DNA of 64,000 bases from JAEUIG01 sp046349775 (lineage in GTDB: Bacteria > Planctomycetota > Planctomycetia > Planctomycetales > Planctomycetaceae), in assembly GCA_046349775.1 (NCBI GenBank), contig JAXMBS010000001.1, positions 62,001-126,000 on the forward strand, in the 5' to 3' direction. The position numbers and the translations under genes are program-made. Under the pieces are notes generated by a model that had not been told where the DNA came from, ran no database searches, and saw nothing but the letters and a program-made list of their open reading frames with translations. Below, in pieces: positions 1-10,128 of this stretch. Within the stretch, counting starts at the first letter, position 1. Each line of letters opens with the position of its first letter.

Positions 1-362
1 CGCACGAAGGCGCGCCGCAATTGTCCGCGCTCAACCAGCCGTGGAAATCCGGCAGAGCGATCGCCGCCCCCCACGCACAAATGCAGCCGGCACGGAACGG
101 CCCCTTTGAGCTTCTGCAATGCCTCGAGCGCCGCACGATCGATCGGCTCCGCCGGCAGTTCGCCGTCGGTCGTCGGTTGAACGCCGAAGTACACGAGGTC
201 GGTGAGGGGACTGGCCACCGGCGCGGACCAGGTCTTCAACCGGTACCACGGCAGGTATCCGACGACGCTGAATGCAGCCTGCCGTTCGGCGCTCGCGCAG
301 GTTCCGGTCGAGATTGCGACCGCGGCGCCGCTTACGGCCTGCAAAAAACGCCGTCGCTCCAT
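1..362 (-). CDS. GH18 chitinase-like protein, N-terminal part only
   Basis: An open frame starts at the ATG at 362 and runs off the left edge, giving about 120 residues. It opens with a Tat-like signal (MERRRFLQAVSGAAVAIS). The mature part matches the start of the glycoside hydrolase 18 barrel: VVGYLPWYR as strand 1, LTDLVYFGVQPTTDG as strand 2, and CRLHLCVGGGDRSAGF, the family's glycine-rich block on strand 3. The catalytic DxxDxDxE motif would lie beyond the edge, so activity cannot be judged. It is probably an exported polysaccharide-active or carbohydrate-binding GH18 protein. The family call rests on these motifs alone. Confidence 0.7.
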   Translation of the reverse strand, partial: MERRRFLQAVSGAAVAISTGTCASAERQAAFSVVGYLPWYRLKTWSAPVASPLTDLVYFGVQPTTDGELPAEPIDRAALEALQKLKGAVPCRLHLCVGGGDRSAGFPRLVERGQLRRAFV

Positions 363-473
363 CGAATGCCTTCAGCCGTCAGCGATCAGAAATGGCGCAC
401 TCGACAGGCGGAACGATCCTACGGGAGCCATTTAACAATTGACCATTAACAATGGACAATGAACAAGCACCTT

Positions 474-1034
474 TCAAAACCGATTCTTCGCTTCCCACTC
501 CTTCTCAACCCGCTCCTTCTCGACCGGGTCTTCCATCAGGCTGATCGTCCCGGTCTCCTCGTCATACGCGTACACCTGCCACGGCTTGAGCCCCTTCAAC
601 TGGACGTGCGCCTGCTTGTAATAGTCCATGAACTCCGCATACGTGGGATACTTGTCGTACTGCGCCTTGTGAAGCTGGATGGTGTTTTCAAAAGCGATCA
701 TTTCGACCTTCGATCCGGCGGCACGCAATCCTTGCGCCGGGGCAAAGATGGGGTCGCTGGCGGTGATGCTGTTCTTCGTCTCGAACAGCTGGGGCCGTTC
801 CTCGAGCGCCTTCTTCTTGTCGACCACTCTCGCGGCAATCTCGGAACCGATCGTATTCCCTTGGACTTGAGCCGCCGCCTGACCGGCCGGCGCTGCTGCC
901 GCCGGGGGAGCCGCCACGGCGGGCGCTGCGTCGGCCGCCTTCTCTTCCGCCGGCTTCTTGGCGAACACAGCCGACCAGTCCATGCAGCCGCTGGTAAGTG
1001 CACACAACAATGCCGCCGCAATAATGCGCTTCAT
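474..1034 (-). CDS. Hypothetical lipoprotein with Ala/Pro-rich linker
   Basis: This 186-residue protein starts at MKRIIAAALLCALTSGC, a classical lipoprotein signal peptide with lipobox LTSGC, so it should be lipidated and membrane-anchored outside the cytoplasm. A low-complexity Ala/Pro stretch (about residues 35-60) leads to a charged C-terminal region with the conserved-looking segment DKYPTYAEFMDYYKQ. A longer in-frame start at 1166 exists but would bury the signal peptide, so 1034 is chosen. It follows the DUF1501 gene in the same direction. The function is unknown. Similar small lipoproteins are common in planctomycetes. Confidence 0.75.
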   Translation of the reverse strand: MKRIIAAALLCALTSGCMDWSAVFAKKPAEEKAADAAPAVAAPPAAAAPAGQAAAQVQGNTIGSEIAARVVDKKKALEERPQLFETKNSITASDPIFAPAQGLRAAGSKVEMIAFENTIQLHKAQYDKYPTYAEFMDYYKQAHVQLKGLKPWQVYAYDEETGTISLMEDPVEKERVEKEWEAKNRF

Positions 1035-1162
1035 GGACGTGTCCCTGGGGGATGCAACTGCGCCCGTGCTTCCATTGTGACTCACGCCCTCCGACGACGG
1101 CAAGAGAGTATTGCGACGAGTCGTCCAAACGGGTGTCCCGGCTGGCAGATTGTGCCACCGCT

Positions 1163-2569
1163 TCAAGCGAATAAATCGGCGATTGCATGGCCGCCGCGGA
1201 GCAGCGCCGGGCGGCCCGTTCGATCCGGCAACGTCGTTTCGGCGCCGATTCCGAGTGCGTGCATGATCGTCGCGTTGAAGTCCTGCGGCGAAACCGGGCC
1301 CTCCGCCGGGTACGACGCGGTCGCATCGCTGCGTCCATAAATGCTCCCGCCCTGGACGCCGCCGCCGGCGAGTAGCCCGCTGTAGCAGAACGGATGATGC
1401 TCGCGCCCCGCCTGGCTCGCGTTGATCTGCGGCTTCCTTCCAAACTCACCAACCCAGACGACCAGCGTCTCGTCGAGCAGCCCGCGATCTTCCAGATCCG
1501 TCAGCAAGGCTGCGAGGGCGCGGTCGGCCGGCGGGATCAGGTCGTTCTGCAATCGCGTGAAGTTATTGCCGTGCGTATCCCAGAAGTTCCGGCCGTCGTT
1601 GTGCCAGTTGACGGACACCAGTTGCACGCCGCGCTCGATCAGCCGCCGCGCGAGCAACACGCACTGGCCGTGAGTGTTCCGACCGTACCGGTCACGGACG
1701 TCGTCCGGCTCGGCGTGCAGATCGAACGCTGTCCGCACGGCGGGCGACGCCAGCAGGCCGAACGCGCGCTCCTGTTGCACAGACAGCCGCGCTGCCGCCG
1801 CAGCGCGTTCCAGCCCGCGCCGCTGCGCCTCGATGTCCGTCAGCAGGTGCTGGCGTTCCAGCAGGCGCGGCGACGACAGCCCGTCCAGCAATGACAGCGC
1901 CGGGACGCTCCAGTCGGGCTTCCCGGGATCGCCGCCGACGAGCAGCGGATCGAACGCGCGCCCCAGCCAGCCTCCATGCTGCCCGGGTGCGACACCCCCC
2001 GGAGCGGATGGATGGTACACCAGCCAGGGCATCGTGACGGATGCCGGCAGGCCGTTTTGCGGCGCTCGCACCTTGGAGATCACCGAGCCGACGCAGGGTG
2101 TGTCCCGTTCGCTGGGCGGTTCGCCGTCGCTCTTGTTGACTGGCGGCAAGTGGCCGGTCAGGACAGTGTGCACGCTCGACAGGTGAGCCGGATCGTCATG
2201 CGTCAGCGAGCGGACGACGGCGACGCGGTCCATCAGCGGCGCGAGATGCTTAAAGTGCTCGCAGACCTGCAGGCCGGGGACGGGAGTGGCGATCGACTGA
2301 AACGGCCCGCGGACCTCCGCAGGCGCTTCCGGCTTCATGTCGAACGTATCGAGCTGGCTCGGCCCACCCCACATGAACAGGAAGATGCACCGCTTTGCCC
2401 GCCCGAGGCCGCGGTCGTCTTCCGCAGCACTAGCGGCGGAGCCCCACAATTTGGGCAAGCTCAGTCCCAGCAGCCCGAGAGCGCCGGCTTCCACGACCGT
2501 TCGCCGCGGCATGCGTCGTAAACGGCCGAACTCCGCGCAGATTGTCGAGTCGTCGAAACCGGGCATCAC
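1163..2569 (-). CDS. DUF1501 domain-containing protein, Tat-exported
   Basis: A full-length 468-residue DUF1501 protein. The family has an alkaline-phosphatase/sulfatase-like fold and is hugely expanded in planctomycetes; its substrate is unknown. Visible marks are the export signal MPRRTVVEAGALGLLGLSLP, the N-terminal block FLFMWGGPSQLDTFDMKP, the middle block GVQLVSVNWHNDGRNFWDTH, and the C-terminal blocks GEFGRKPQIN and HHPFCYSGLLAGGGVQGG. Unlike the DUF1501 genes at 18.8 and 24.1 kb it is uninterrupted. No DUF1553 partner lies beside it here, although the two usually occur as pairs. The start at 2569 could equally be the internal Met just before the signal. Confidence 0.9.
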   Translation of the reverse strand: MMPGFDDSTICAEFGRLRRMPRRTVVEAGALGLLGLSLPKLWGSAASAAEDDRGLGRAKRCIFLFMWGGPSQLDTFDMKPEAPAEVRGPFQSIATPVPGLQVCEHFKHLAPLMDRVAVVRSLTHDDPAHLSSVHTVLTGHLPPVNKSDGEPPSERDTPCVGSVISKVRAPQNGLPASVTMPWLVYHPSAPGGVAPGQHGGWLGRAFDPLLVGGDPGKPDWSVPALSLLDGLSSPRLLERQHLLTDIEAQRRGLERAAAAARLSVQQERAFGLLASPAVRTAFDLHAEPDDVRDRYGRNTHGQCVLLARRLIERGVQLVSVNWHNDGRNFWDTHGNNFTRLQNDLIPPADRALAALLTDLEDRGLLDETLVVWVGEFGRKPQINASQAGREHHPFCYSGLLAGGGVQGGSIYGRSDATASYPAEGPVSPQDFNATIMHALGIGAETTLPDRTGRPALLRGGHAIADLFA

Positions 2570-2693
2570 GCATCACTGAGATCGGGCCGCGGCGTAACCG
2601 CAAGCGCTCAATCATATCGGCAAAAGTCGATGCGTGTCGACGCCGGTGCCCTGAATCACCAGGAAACCGAACATTCCGAGCGGGCGAATCGAC

Positions 2694-5159
2694 CTAGGTC
2701 CCTTCCCCTGCCTCCCCTGCAAGCCGCTCGTACGTCTTGATCGCCCGGTCGTAGGCCTCACGCGCAGCAGGCTTTTCGGCGTCGGAAATGAACTTGCTGC
2801 GGTTCTCCCACAGCAGGTCGATCGCCGTCCGGCACCACTGGGCGCTCTTCCGCGACGCGCGAATCGCCTTGCCGCCGATCAGCACTTCCACCGGATTCGT
2901 GTGCATCTGCGGAAACTGACGCAGCGCGACCCAACTGCTCTGCTGGATCGGCACGTCGAACGACAGGGCGTGTTCCTTGCCGTCCGCCGGGACTGTCGCC
3001 TGACCAGCGACCGCGCCGTTGACGACCACTTCCACCAATCGCTCCCCGCCCGGAACCAGCTTCTGGCTGCGGGGCTGATGCAGCGTGACCGTGTCCCCGG
3101 AAACCCTCCGCCCCTCGGGCGCATCTTGCGTTCCGTACGCCACCCCTTCGGGCGTCTCCTGCGCGAACGCGACTACGGCCGCGACTTTGACTGTCAGTGG
3201 CGCGTCTGCCGTGACGTGGCCGAACCCCGGAGCAACACCATTGACCCGATAGTCGAGCGCATGGGCGTAGCCGTCGCTGACGTACGACCGTCCCGCGGCG
3301 ATCCCGCGGCACCAGTCACCGAAGTTCACTTTCGACAGCGGACCGTCCGCCAGCCGCACATACACGCGTCCCTGGCCAACCCGCCGGCTGCTCATACACG
3401 GAAAATCGGTTTCACCACTGACCTTCAGCGGAAATCCGCAGTTCATCAGGTGATACCACGTGTTCCACTCGCCGACGCGGCTGGTGTCCATCGCGCTGAT
3501 GAAATCACACACCCCTTCCGGCGTGCTCACGACAATCTCCATCGCGCCGCCCCCCGTCATCGACGGGATCAGCAGATTCGGCAGCTCGTTCGCAGCCCGC
3601 TCGCCGCCGGCCGTCAGCTCGGCCAGACTGACTGACTGGTTGCGATCCGCATCCAGCTTCTCGAACGCTTCCGGCAACACGGCATTATTGATCTCCGCTG
3701 CCGTCAACTGACCGTCGCGGTCCTGATCGTTCCGCGCCATGAGCCACTTCGCTGACACCGCCGGATCGGTCCGCAGATCCGAGTGCGGATAACCCGTCAC
3801 GCCTCCCTGTTCCTTGGCCCACTTCATGACGGGCACCGTCCACGTCGGCCAGCCCTTTATGCTCGTCCCCTCGGAACCGGGATAAGTCTGATCGACCAGG
3901 TTCAGCAGACACACATGCCCCAGTGACTGCGACCCGAATCCGCTCACTTCGACGTCATATTTCAGAACCGTTAGCGGCTCGGTGACAAGGTCCGCATCCG
4001 GCGAGAAGTACCGACGCTGGAAGTCATAGCACGGCCCCCAGGTCAGCACGCAGCCAACGTTCAGCGCCTCTCCCTTCACCTGCCGAAACATGTCGGCTGG
4101 CGAAACTCCCTGCGTCGGCGACTGGTAGTGCGAGCACCCGGCGCCGTGGATGTGATGATCGCCGCTGAACCAGCCGCGCCGCGCAGGGTCGATCCACCGC
4201 TCGAGCGGCACGTCGATCGATGCGTTGTTTGACGCCGACACGGCGATGTCGCGCGTGACTTCCCGATACTCCGGACCGCGGCAGGACGTCATTGTGTACG
4301 AACCGGCCGGCAACAACACAGTCTCGCCGTCGGCCCGGTAGACGTGCGGCTGGAAGAAGAAGTCCGGCGCAAGCCGCTTCCCCTGCGGCGGGTAGACGCG
4401 TCCCTGTCGGTCGCGGAACGTCAGCCGCGCAATCGACGGCACGCCATCCTCTTTGACTGACAGTTTTAACGGAATCGCCGGATGGACATCGAACAGCACC
4501 GGCAGCTCGCTGCGAAAACCGAGATCCTGCGTCCCCTGGCCGACATCGAACACCAGCGTCGCCTCGCGCTTCCCAGCCTCGCTCGAGTCGATCAGCGCGA
4601 TCACGTACTCGACTTCGAGTCCGCTCAGCTTCTCGGTCATCGGCGCGGCGGTGAAGACTTCGACGTCGAGAAACCGGCCGGATTTCGGATCGTCCGTCTG
4701 ATCTTGACCAAGTTCCGTCTGGGCCTGGCGTTTGAGGATCGCGTCCGACACGCCGCCGTAGACCTTGCCCGCCTGCGGACTGGTGATCCGCAGCCGTTCC
4801 GTCACCGTCCCCTCGTTATCGACCTTGATGAGAACGGGCGTGTAGCCTCCCTGGTGCAGAATCGCCTTCGCGTCGCCGCGTGCGGCTTTGACGCGCAGTT
4901 CCGGGTTGATGTGCACCGTGCACAGGACGTGCGGATCGAGCAGTTTCTGTAAGGCGGCAGGATCGCGGTCTGTTGCGGCCTGCTGCAGCGCGACAGTTTC
5001 GTCGACCGTAAGCGGCGCACCCAGAAACTCAAGCACCTGCATCACGCGGAGGATGTTCGCGCCGAGCGGCTGGCCTTCGACATCGGCGGCGCAGACTTCC
5101 GTAGGGGCTTGCAGACCAAACGCTGCGACGAGCATCAAAACGTTGAATCGGGAGCGCAT
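2694..5159 (-). CDS. CehA/McbA-family PHP metallohydrolase with EF-hands
   Basis: An 821-residue secreted protein with a signal peptide (MRSRFNVLMLVAAFGLQ...CAA). A beta-sandwich-like region follows, then a PHP-type metal site around residue 335 (WFSGDHHIHGAGCSHY, HxH). The CehA/McbA family hydrolyses carbamate or amide-type substrates, but the planctomycete members have unknown substrates. Around residues 465-520 two EF-hand-like loops appear inside the catalytic region (DQDRDGQLTAAEI and DADRNQSVSLAEL). This suggests calcium dependence or dockerin-like interaction. The gene stands alone between the DUF1501 gene and the 5.4 kb genes. Confidence 0.85.
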   Translation of the reverse strand: MRSRFNVLMLVAAFGLQAPTEVCAADVEGQPLGANILRVMQVLEFLGAPLTVDETVALQQAATDRDPAALQKLLDPHVLCTVHINPELRVKAARGDAKAILHQGGYTPVLIKVDNEGTVTERLRITSPQAGKVYGGVSDAILKRQAQTELGQDQTDDPKSGRFLDVEVFTAAPMTEKLSGLEVEYVIALIDSSEAGKREATLVFDVGQGTQDLGFRSELPVLFDVHPAIPLKLSVKEDGVPSIARLTFRDRQGRVYPPQGKRLAPDFFFQPHVYRADGETVLLPAGSYTMTSCRGPEYREVTRDIAVSASNNASIDVPLERWIDPARRGWFSGDHHIHGAGCSHYQSPTQGVSPADMFRQVKGEALNVGCVLTWGPCYDFQRRYFSPDADLVTEPLTVLKYDVEVSGFGSQSLGHVCLLNLVDQTYPGSEGTSIKGWPTWTVPVMKWAKEQGGVTGYPHSDLRTDPAVSAKWLMARNDQDRDGQLTAAEINNAVLPEAFEKLDADRNQSVSLAELTAGGERAANELPNLLIPSMTGGGAMEIVVSTPEGVCDFISAMDTSRVGEWNTWYHLMNCGFPLKVSGETDFPCMSSRRVGQGRVYVRLADGPLSKVNFGDWCRGIAAGRSYVSDGYAHALDYRVNGVAPGFGHVTADAPLTVKVAAVVAFAQETPEGVAYGTQDAPEGRRVSGDTVTLHQPRSQKLVPGGERLVEVVVNGAVAGQATVPADGKEHALSFDVPIQQSSWVALRQFPQMHTNPVEVLIGGKAIRASRKSAQWCRTAIDLLWENRSKFISDAEKPAAREAYDRAIKTYERLAGEAGEGT

Positions 5160-5383
5160 GGCGGCGAATCGTTGGATGGAACGGAGCCGTGTCTGACCTG
5201 GCTTCGAGTATACGGAGGGGCGCGTGACGCCAGCCAGCGGGCGCGCAAATCAGGGCCCGCAGAACCGACACGTAACAGCCGGCGGCTCACGCCGTCGGAA
5301 CTCGATGGAACACGAGCGGCAATGACACTTCCCGTAGGCTGACGCCCATGACTTCGTCGTGCCGTCGCTTCGCGGCTTCAACA

Positions 5384-5581
5384 TCACTCTGAGCCTGCTT
5401 GTGAAGTCTCGCCCATGATGTTGAGCGCGATATTCTGGCGAGCGAGCGAATCCAACACGGCCTCAGGCACGAGGTGTTCACCCGATTTCAGAATCCGGCC
5501 GGAGAAGCGGCCCGGCAGAAAGCCGAGCACCCTCTTCTCCGTCTCCCGATCGGGGAACGCGATGCGGATCAAGTTTCCCAT
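5384..5581 (-). CDS. Small hypothetical protein downstream of nuclease-like gene
   Basis: A 65-residue frame beginning MGNLIRIAFPDRETEKRVLG overlaps the end of the upstream nuclease-like gene by 13 bases, which suggests translational coupling. Its composition is protein-like (FLPGRFSGRILKSGEHLVPE), but I recognise no domain. After the stop another frame continues with a plausible tail (DVEAAKRRHDEVMGV...FHRVPTA, ending near 5287), so a single indel near 5395 may have shortened it and the true protein may be about 97 residues. The function is unknown. Confidence 0.5.
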   Translation of the reverse strand: MGNLIRIAFPDRETEKRVLGFLPGRFSGRILKSGEHLVPEAVLDSLARQNIALNIMGETSQAGSE

Positions 5582-6525
5582 GCTTTCTTGACCATCGCCC
5601 CAATGGACTTGAACATCTCTGCGTTCTTCCGCAGCATCTCGCCGTCGACCGTCAATCGAATCGAATCCGGCTTGTTGACGTACGAGACTTTGTTCGTATC
5701 AAGCAGCGCACATGCTTGTGGCACAAGGTCAGGCGTCAGCCAGAAATTGAGAATCGAAGTGCCGCCGCTGCGCTTATGCAGCCAGAAGCAGTTGCCCTCA
5801 TCGGTGTTGAATGCGATGTAGTACTTCAAATACCTCAGTGTCCCGCCGCCGAAGATCGGCGAAACAATCTCATGCAGCACCTTTGCAGCGTCAAGGGTCC
5901 ATGAAGCACGCGACTTCCAGTAAGCCTCATCATGAACCTCATAGTCCCCGCCGGGCTCATCCTCCGGTTCTTCATACGTGTCGAGAACGGTGACGAAATT
6001 GAGGATTAGCTGGCCATTCGCTTCGACCAGGTTCGCCTGGATTGCGACGATGGGCACGGCATGACTCAGCAACTGAATGACATTGAAGAAGCGTCGCGTA
6101 ATGGTTTCCGCAACCAGCACCGCAAAGTGCTGCCTTTGAAGGCCACCTGCGTTTCTCATTGTCCCAGTATTCGATCGTTCGAATGATGTGTGACTCGTCG
6201 GTTTCACCGAGCATCACCTCCACTTCGTACATCGAATCATCGGCTGGATTCTTGAGCAAGATATCCAACCGGCCCCCATTGACTGGGATTTCTCTTTGGA
6301 GATGACATCAAGCTCGCCGAGCCCCAAGGAGGTCGGATTCGTCACGATTTGATCTTGGAGCCAGTATTCATCACGACCTGTGTCGCGGATGCGAACACGG
6401 CGTCCGATGAGAACAATGTCCTCCACAAGCCCGCCTTTCTGGGATGCGTCAGCGAGTGCCATAGCCGCCTTCCATCGTCCGGCTTAAAGGGCCTTGCCAG
6501 TCGGGAGCAGTCGAATTTCACGCAA
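5569..6525 (-). pseudogene. PD-(D/E)XK nuclease-like hypothetical protein, frameshifted
   Basis: Three frames join into one protein of about 315 residues. LREIRLLPTGKA (from a TTG start near 6525) leads to RWKAAMALADASQKGG (6462). A shift near 6285 enters RLDILLKNPADDSMYEVEVM...ESHIIRTIEYWD, and a shift near 6140 enters HFAVLVAETITRRFFNVIQL and the C-terminus. The blocks D-ILL...YEVEV-LG and TRRFFNVI match a widespread uncharacterised protein family that I associate with PD-(D/E)XK nuclease folds, with the first block holding the putative D/E metal ligands. It lies 12 bases after the retropepsin-like gene. The shifts look like single-base sequence errors, so the gene may be intact in the organism. 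The nuclease assignment is an inference. Confidence 0.55.
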
Positions 6526-6537
6526 CTCCGCTTGCGA

Positions 6538-6992
6538 TTATTCGATCTCCGATATGATCCGCTCCGGATCGCGCGGCATGAGTCGCTGACGGTTGCAGTC
6601 AACAATCAGGTCGAGCTCTTCGAGCACAATTGCCCCGATGAGCGCATCCTTGCGTCGTGGCTCAACGACTGCGCTGAAGACGCTTTCTCGCCCCAACAAC
6701 CGAAGTTGGACGTACGGAGCGACCTTTCGCTTGGCGGCCCGCTGATCGGCGTATCGAACGACTGTTTCTCCAGAGACTCGCAGACCAAGATCCTTGACCA
6801 CTTGTTGCGGCAACACCAGTCGGGTAGCCCCGGTATCGATGACGCCAGTGAATGTCGTTCGTCGAACCTTCTCCGGAAGCAACATCCCGGCATCGGAGAG
6901 GATCACGTCCTCGTGATTTGCCAGATCGACTTCGACAATGACGCGGCCCATCTTGTCAACCTTGCGTTTTGCCCGGGATTTAGACGGCATAA

Positions 6993-6996
<4 letters not shown>
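6538..6996 (-). CDS. Retropepsin-like (clan AA) aspartic protease
   Basis: A 152-residue protein whose ATG overlaps the thiC stop codon (ATGA at 6993-6996), which fixes the start and implies coupled translation. It carries the retroviral-protease active-site loop VIDTGATRLVLP (Asp-Thr-Gly) and the second conserved block ALIGAIVLEELDLIVD, the usual pattern of bacterial retropepsin-like domains that act as homodimers. The N-terminus is basic (MPSKSRAKRKVDK) with no signal peptide, so it is cytoplasmic. The substrate is unknown. In bacteria such genes often pair with small partner genes, and here the downstream neighbour is the nuclease-like gene. Confidence 0.75.
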
Positions 6997-8864
<1,868 letters not shown>

Positions 8865-9071
8865 TTCGTGCTCGTTTTTCGATGATATCAGCGGTCGTGC
8901 CGGCAGGCGCAGCATCCACTGCACATTCTAGGACCGTCGGCGCTATCCTAACTGTCGAGGAGTGATTTGCAACGAGTTGGCGCTGGTCAGCATGGCTTCG
9001 GCACGTCTGCCAAGCTGCTACACTGCAGTTGGCGCGACTCGCCCAATTATGGCACGCCTGGAGGAACCTCG

Positions 9072-9419
9072 ATGTCCAGCAGCCCCTTCGGTTTTTCTGC
9101 GCTCCAGCTGATCAGTGCAATTCCGTTTCTGCTTGTGGCGTTCGCGGGCGCAGTGGTTTGCATGATCCGCGAGTCACGGCCGGTTCGGGTTCGGATCGCA
9201 GTCGGCTGCGCACTCGCGATTCAATTGGGTCTGCGAATGCTCATGCCGCTGGTGTATTCCCAGTTGAGTCGTGTGCTATCGCCCGCAATTTCGTCCCCGA
9301 ACGAGACGCCGTTCATAATCATCAATCTCCTTTCGTCCGTCGTCTGGGCGGCGACGCTGGCGGTGCTCCTGTGGGCCGCGTTCACCAACGACGACCGGCC
9401 CCCGGCCGAGACGGCATAA
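9072..9419 (+). CDS. Small membrane protein, paralog of the 9564 gene
   Basis: A 115-residue protein starting MSSSPFGFSALQLIS after a purine-rich GGAGGAAC. It has three predicted membrane segments (ISAIPFLLVAFAGAVVCMI, IAVGCALAIQLGLRML, SSVVWAATLAVLLWAAFT) and ends AAFTNDDRPPAETA. The 118-residue protein 145 bases downstream shares the MSSSPF start, the membrane topology and the AAFTNDDRP end, so the two arose by tandem duplication. I recognise no family and infer no function beyond membrane location. Both lie directly upstream of the GspE-like ATPase gene in the same direction. Confidence 0.75.
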   Translation: MSSSPFGFSALQLISAIPFLLVAFAGAVVCMIRESRPVRVRIAVGCALAIQLGLRMLMPLVYSQLSRVLSPAISSPNETPFIIINLLSSVVWAATLAVLLWAAFTNDDRPPAETA

Positions 9420-9563
9420 CCTCGCCGCCTGGCGGCATGCCTTCACCAACGGACACAGCCTGCCGGACTTCGTTCACTTTCGACGATTGAGGATCGTGCC
9501 GGTTTTTCATCAACTGACGCGCCGGCGACTCGGAACACTTCCTCTGCGAATCAGAGCTCCCGA

Positions 9564-9920
9564 ATGTCCAGCAGTCCCTTCGACCTGTCGTTCCTCCTCG
9601 GACGCCTCATCGGCGCATCCCCCGGCATGCTCGTCGGCCTCGCCGGTCTCGTCCTGTGCCTCACTCGCGATTCCCGCCCGCTACGCGCGCGACTGGCCGT
9701 CGGCGGCGCGCTCGCCATCCATCTGTTCGCCAGCCTGATCATGCCGCTGATCTACGGCTATATCCTGCCGCATTTTCAGACCCCCGCGTCCGGCGGATCA
9801 AGAACCGCGGTGATTGTGGTCGGCCTGATCTCATCGTCGATGTCCGCCGTCGCCCTCGGCCTGCTCCTCTACGCCGCGTTCACCAACGACGACCGCCCGT
9901 CCGATGCCGGTCAGACCTGA
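9564..9920 (+). CDS. Small membrane protein, tandem paralog of the 9072 gene
   Basis: A 118-residue protein (MSSSPFDLSFLLGRLIG) with three hydrophobic segments: GMLVGLAGLVLCLT, LAVGGALAIHLFASLIMPLI and a C-terminal helix ending LLLYAAFTNDDRP. It differs from its upstream copy mainly in the loops. No lipobox or cleavable signal is evident. About 210 bases separate its stop from the GTG of the ATPase gene, so a shared transcript is possible but not shown. Confidence 0.75.
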   Translation: MSSSPFDLSFLLGRLIGASPGMLVGLAGLVLCLTRDSRPLRARLAVGGALAIHLFASLIMPLIYGYILPHFQTPASGGSRTAVIVVGLISSSMSAVALGLLLYAAFTNDDRPSDAGQT

Positions 9921-10128
9921 AGCCATTCCGCCGGGCTGCATCCGCCGGCTCGCGAACACGACTCTGAATCCTGAATCCCGCATCCAGAATCCTCCTTTTC
10001 TCCCCAACAGTTGCTTTCCGTCGCGCGCGCGGGAGAATGGGGATTCCGACGGTCGCAGCCGCTGCGACGTTCCCGAGCCGTCCGGCGCGACGCACCGGGC
10101 ACCAACGAGTCCCTGCAGGAGCGAATTC

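Noticed and set aside
8865..9071. Possible TPP riboswitch upstream of thiC
   Set aside because: The conserved CUGAGA and ACCUGAUC-type core elements were not found between the start and the divergent gene.
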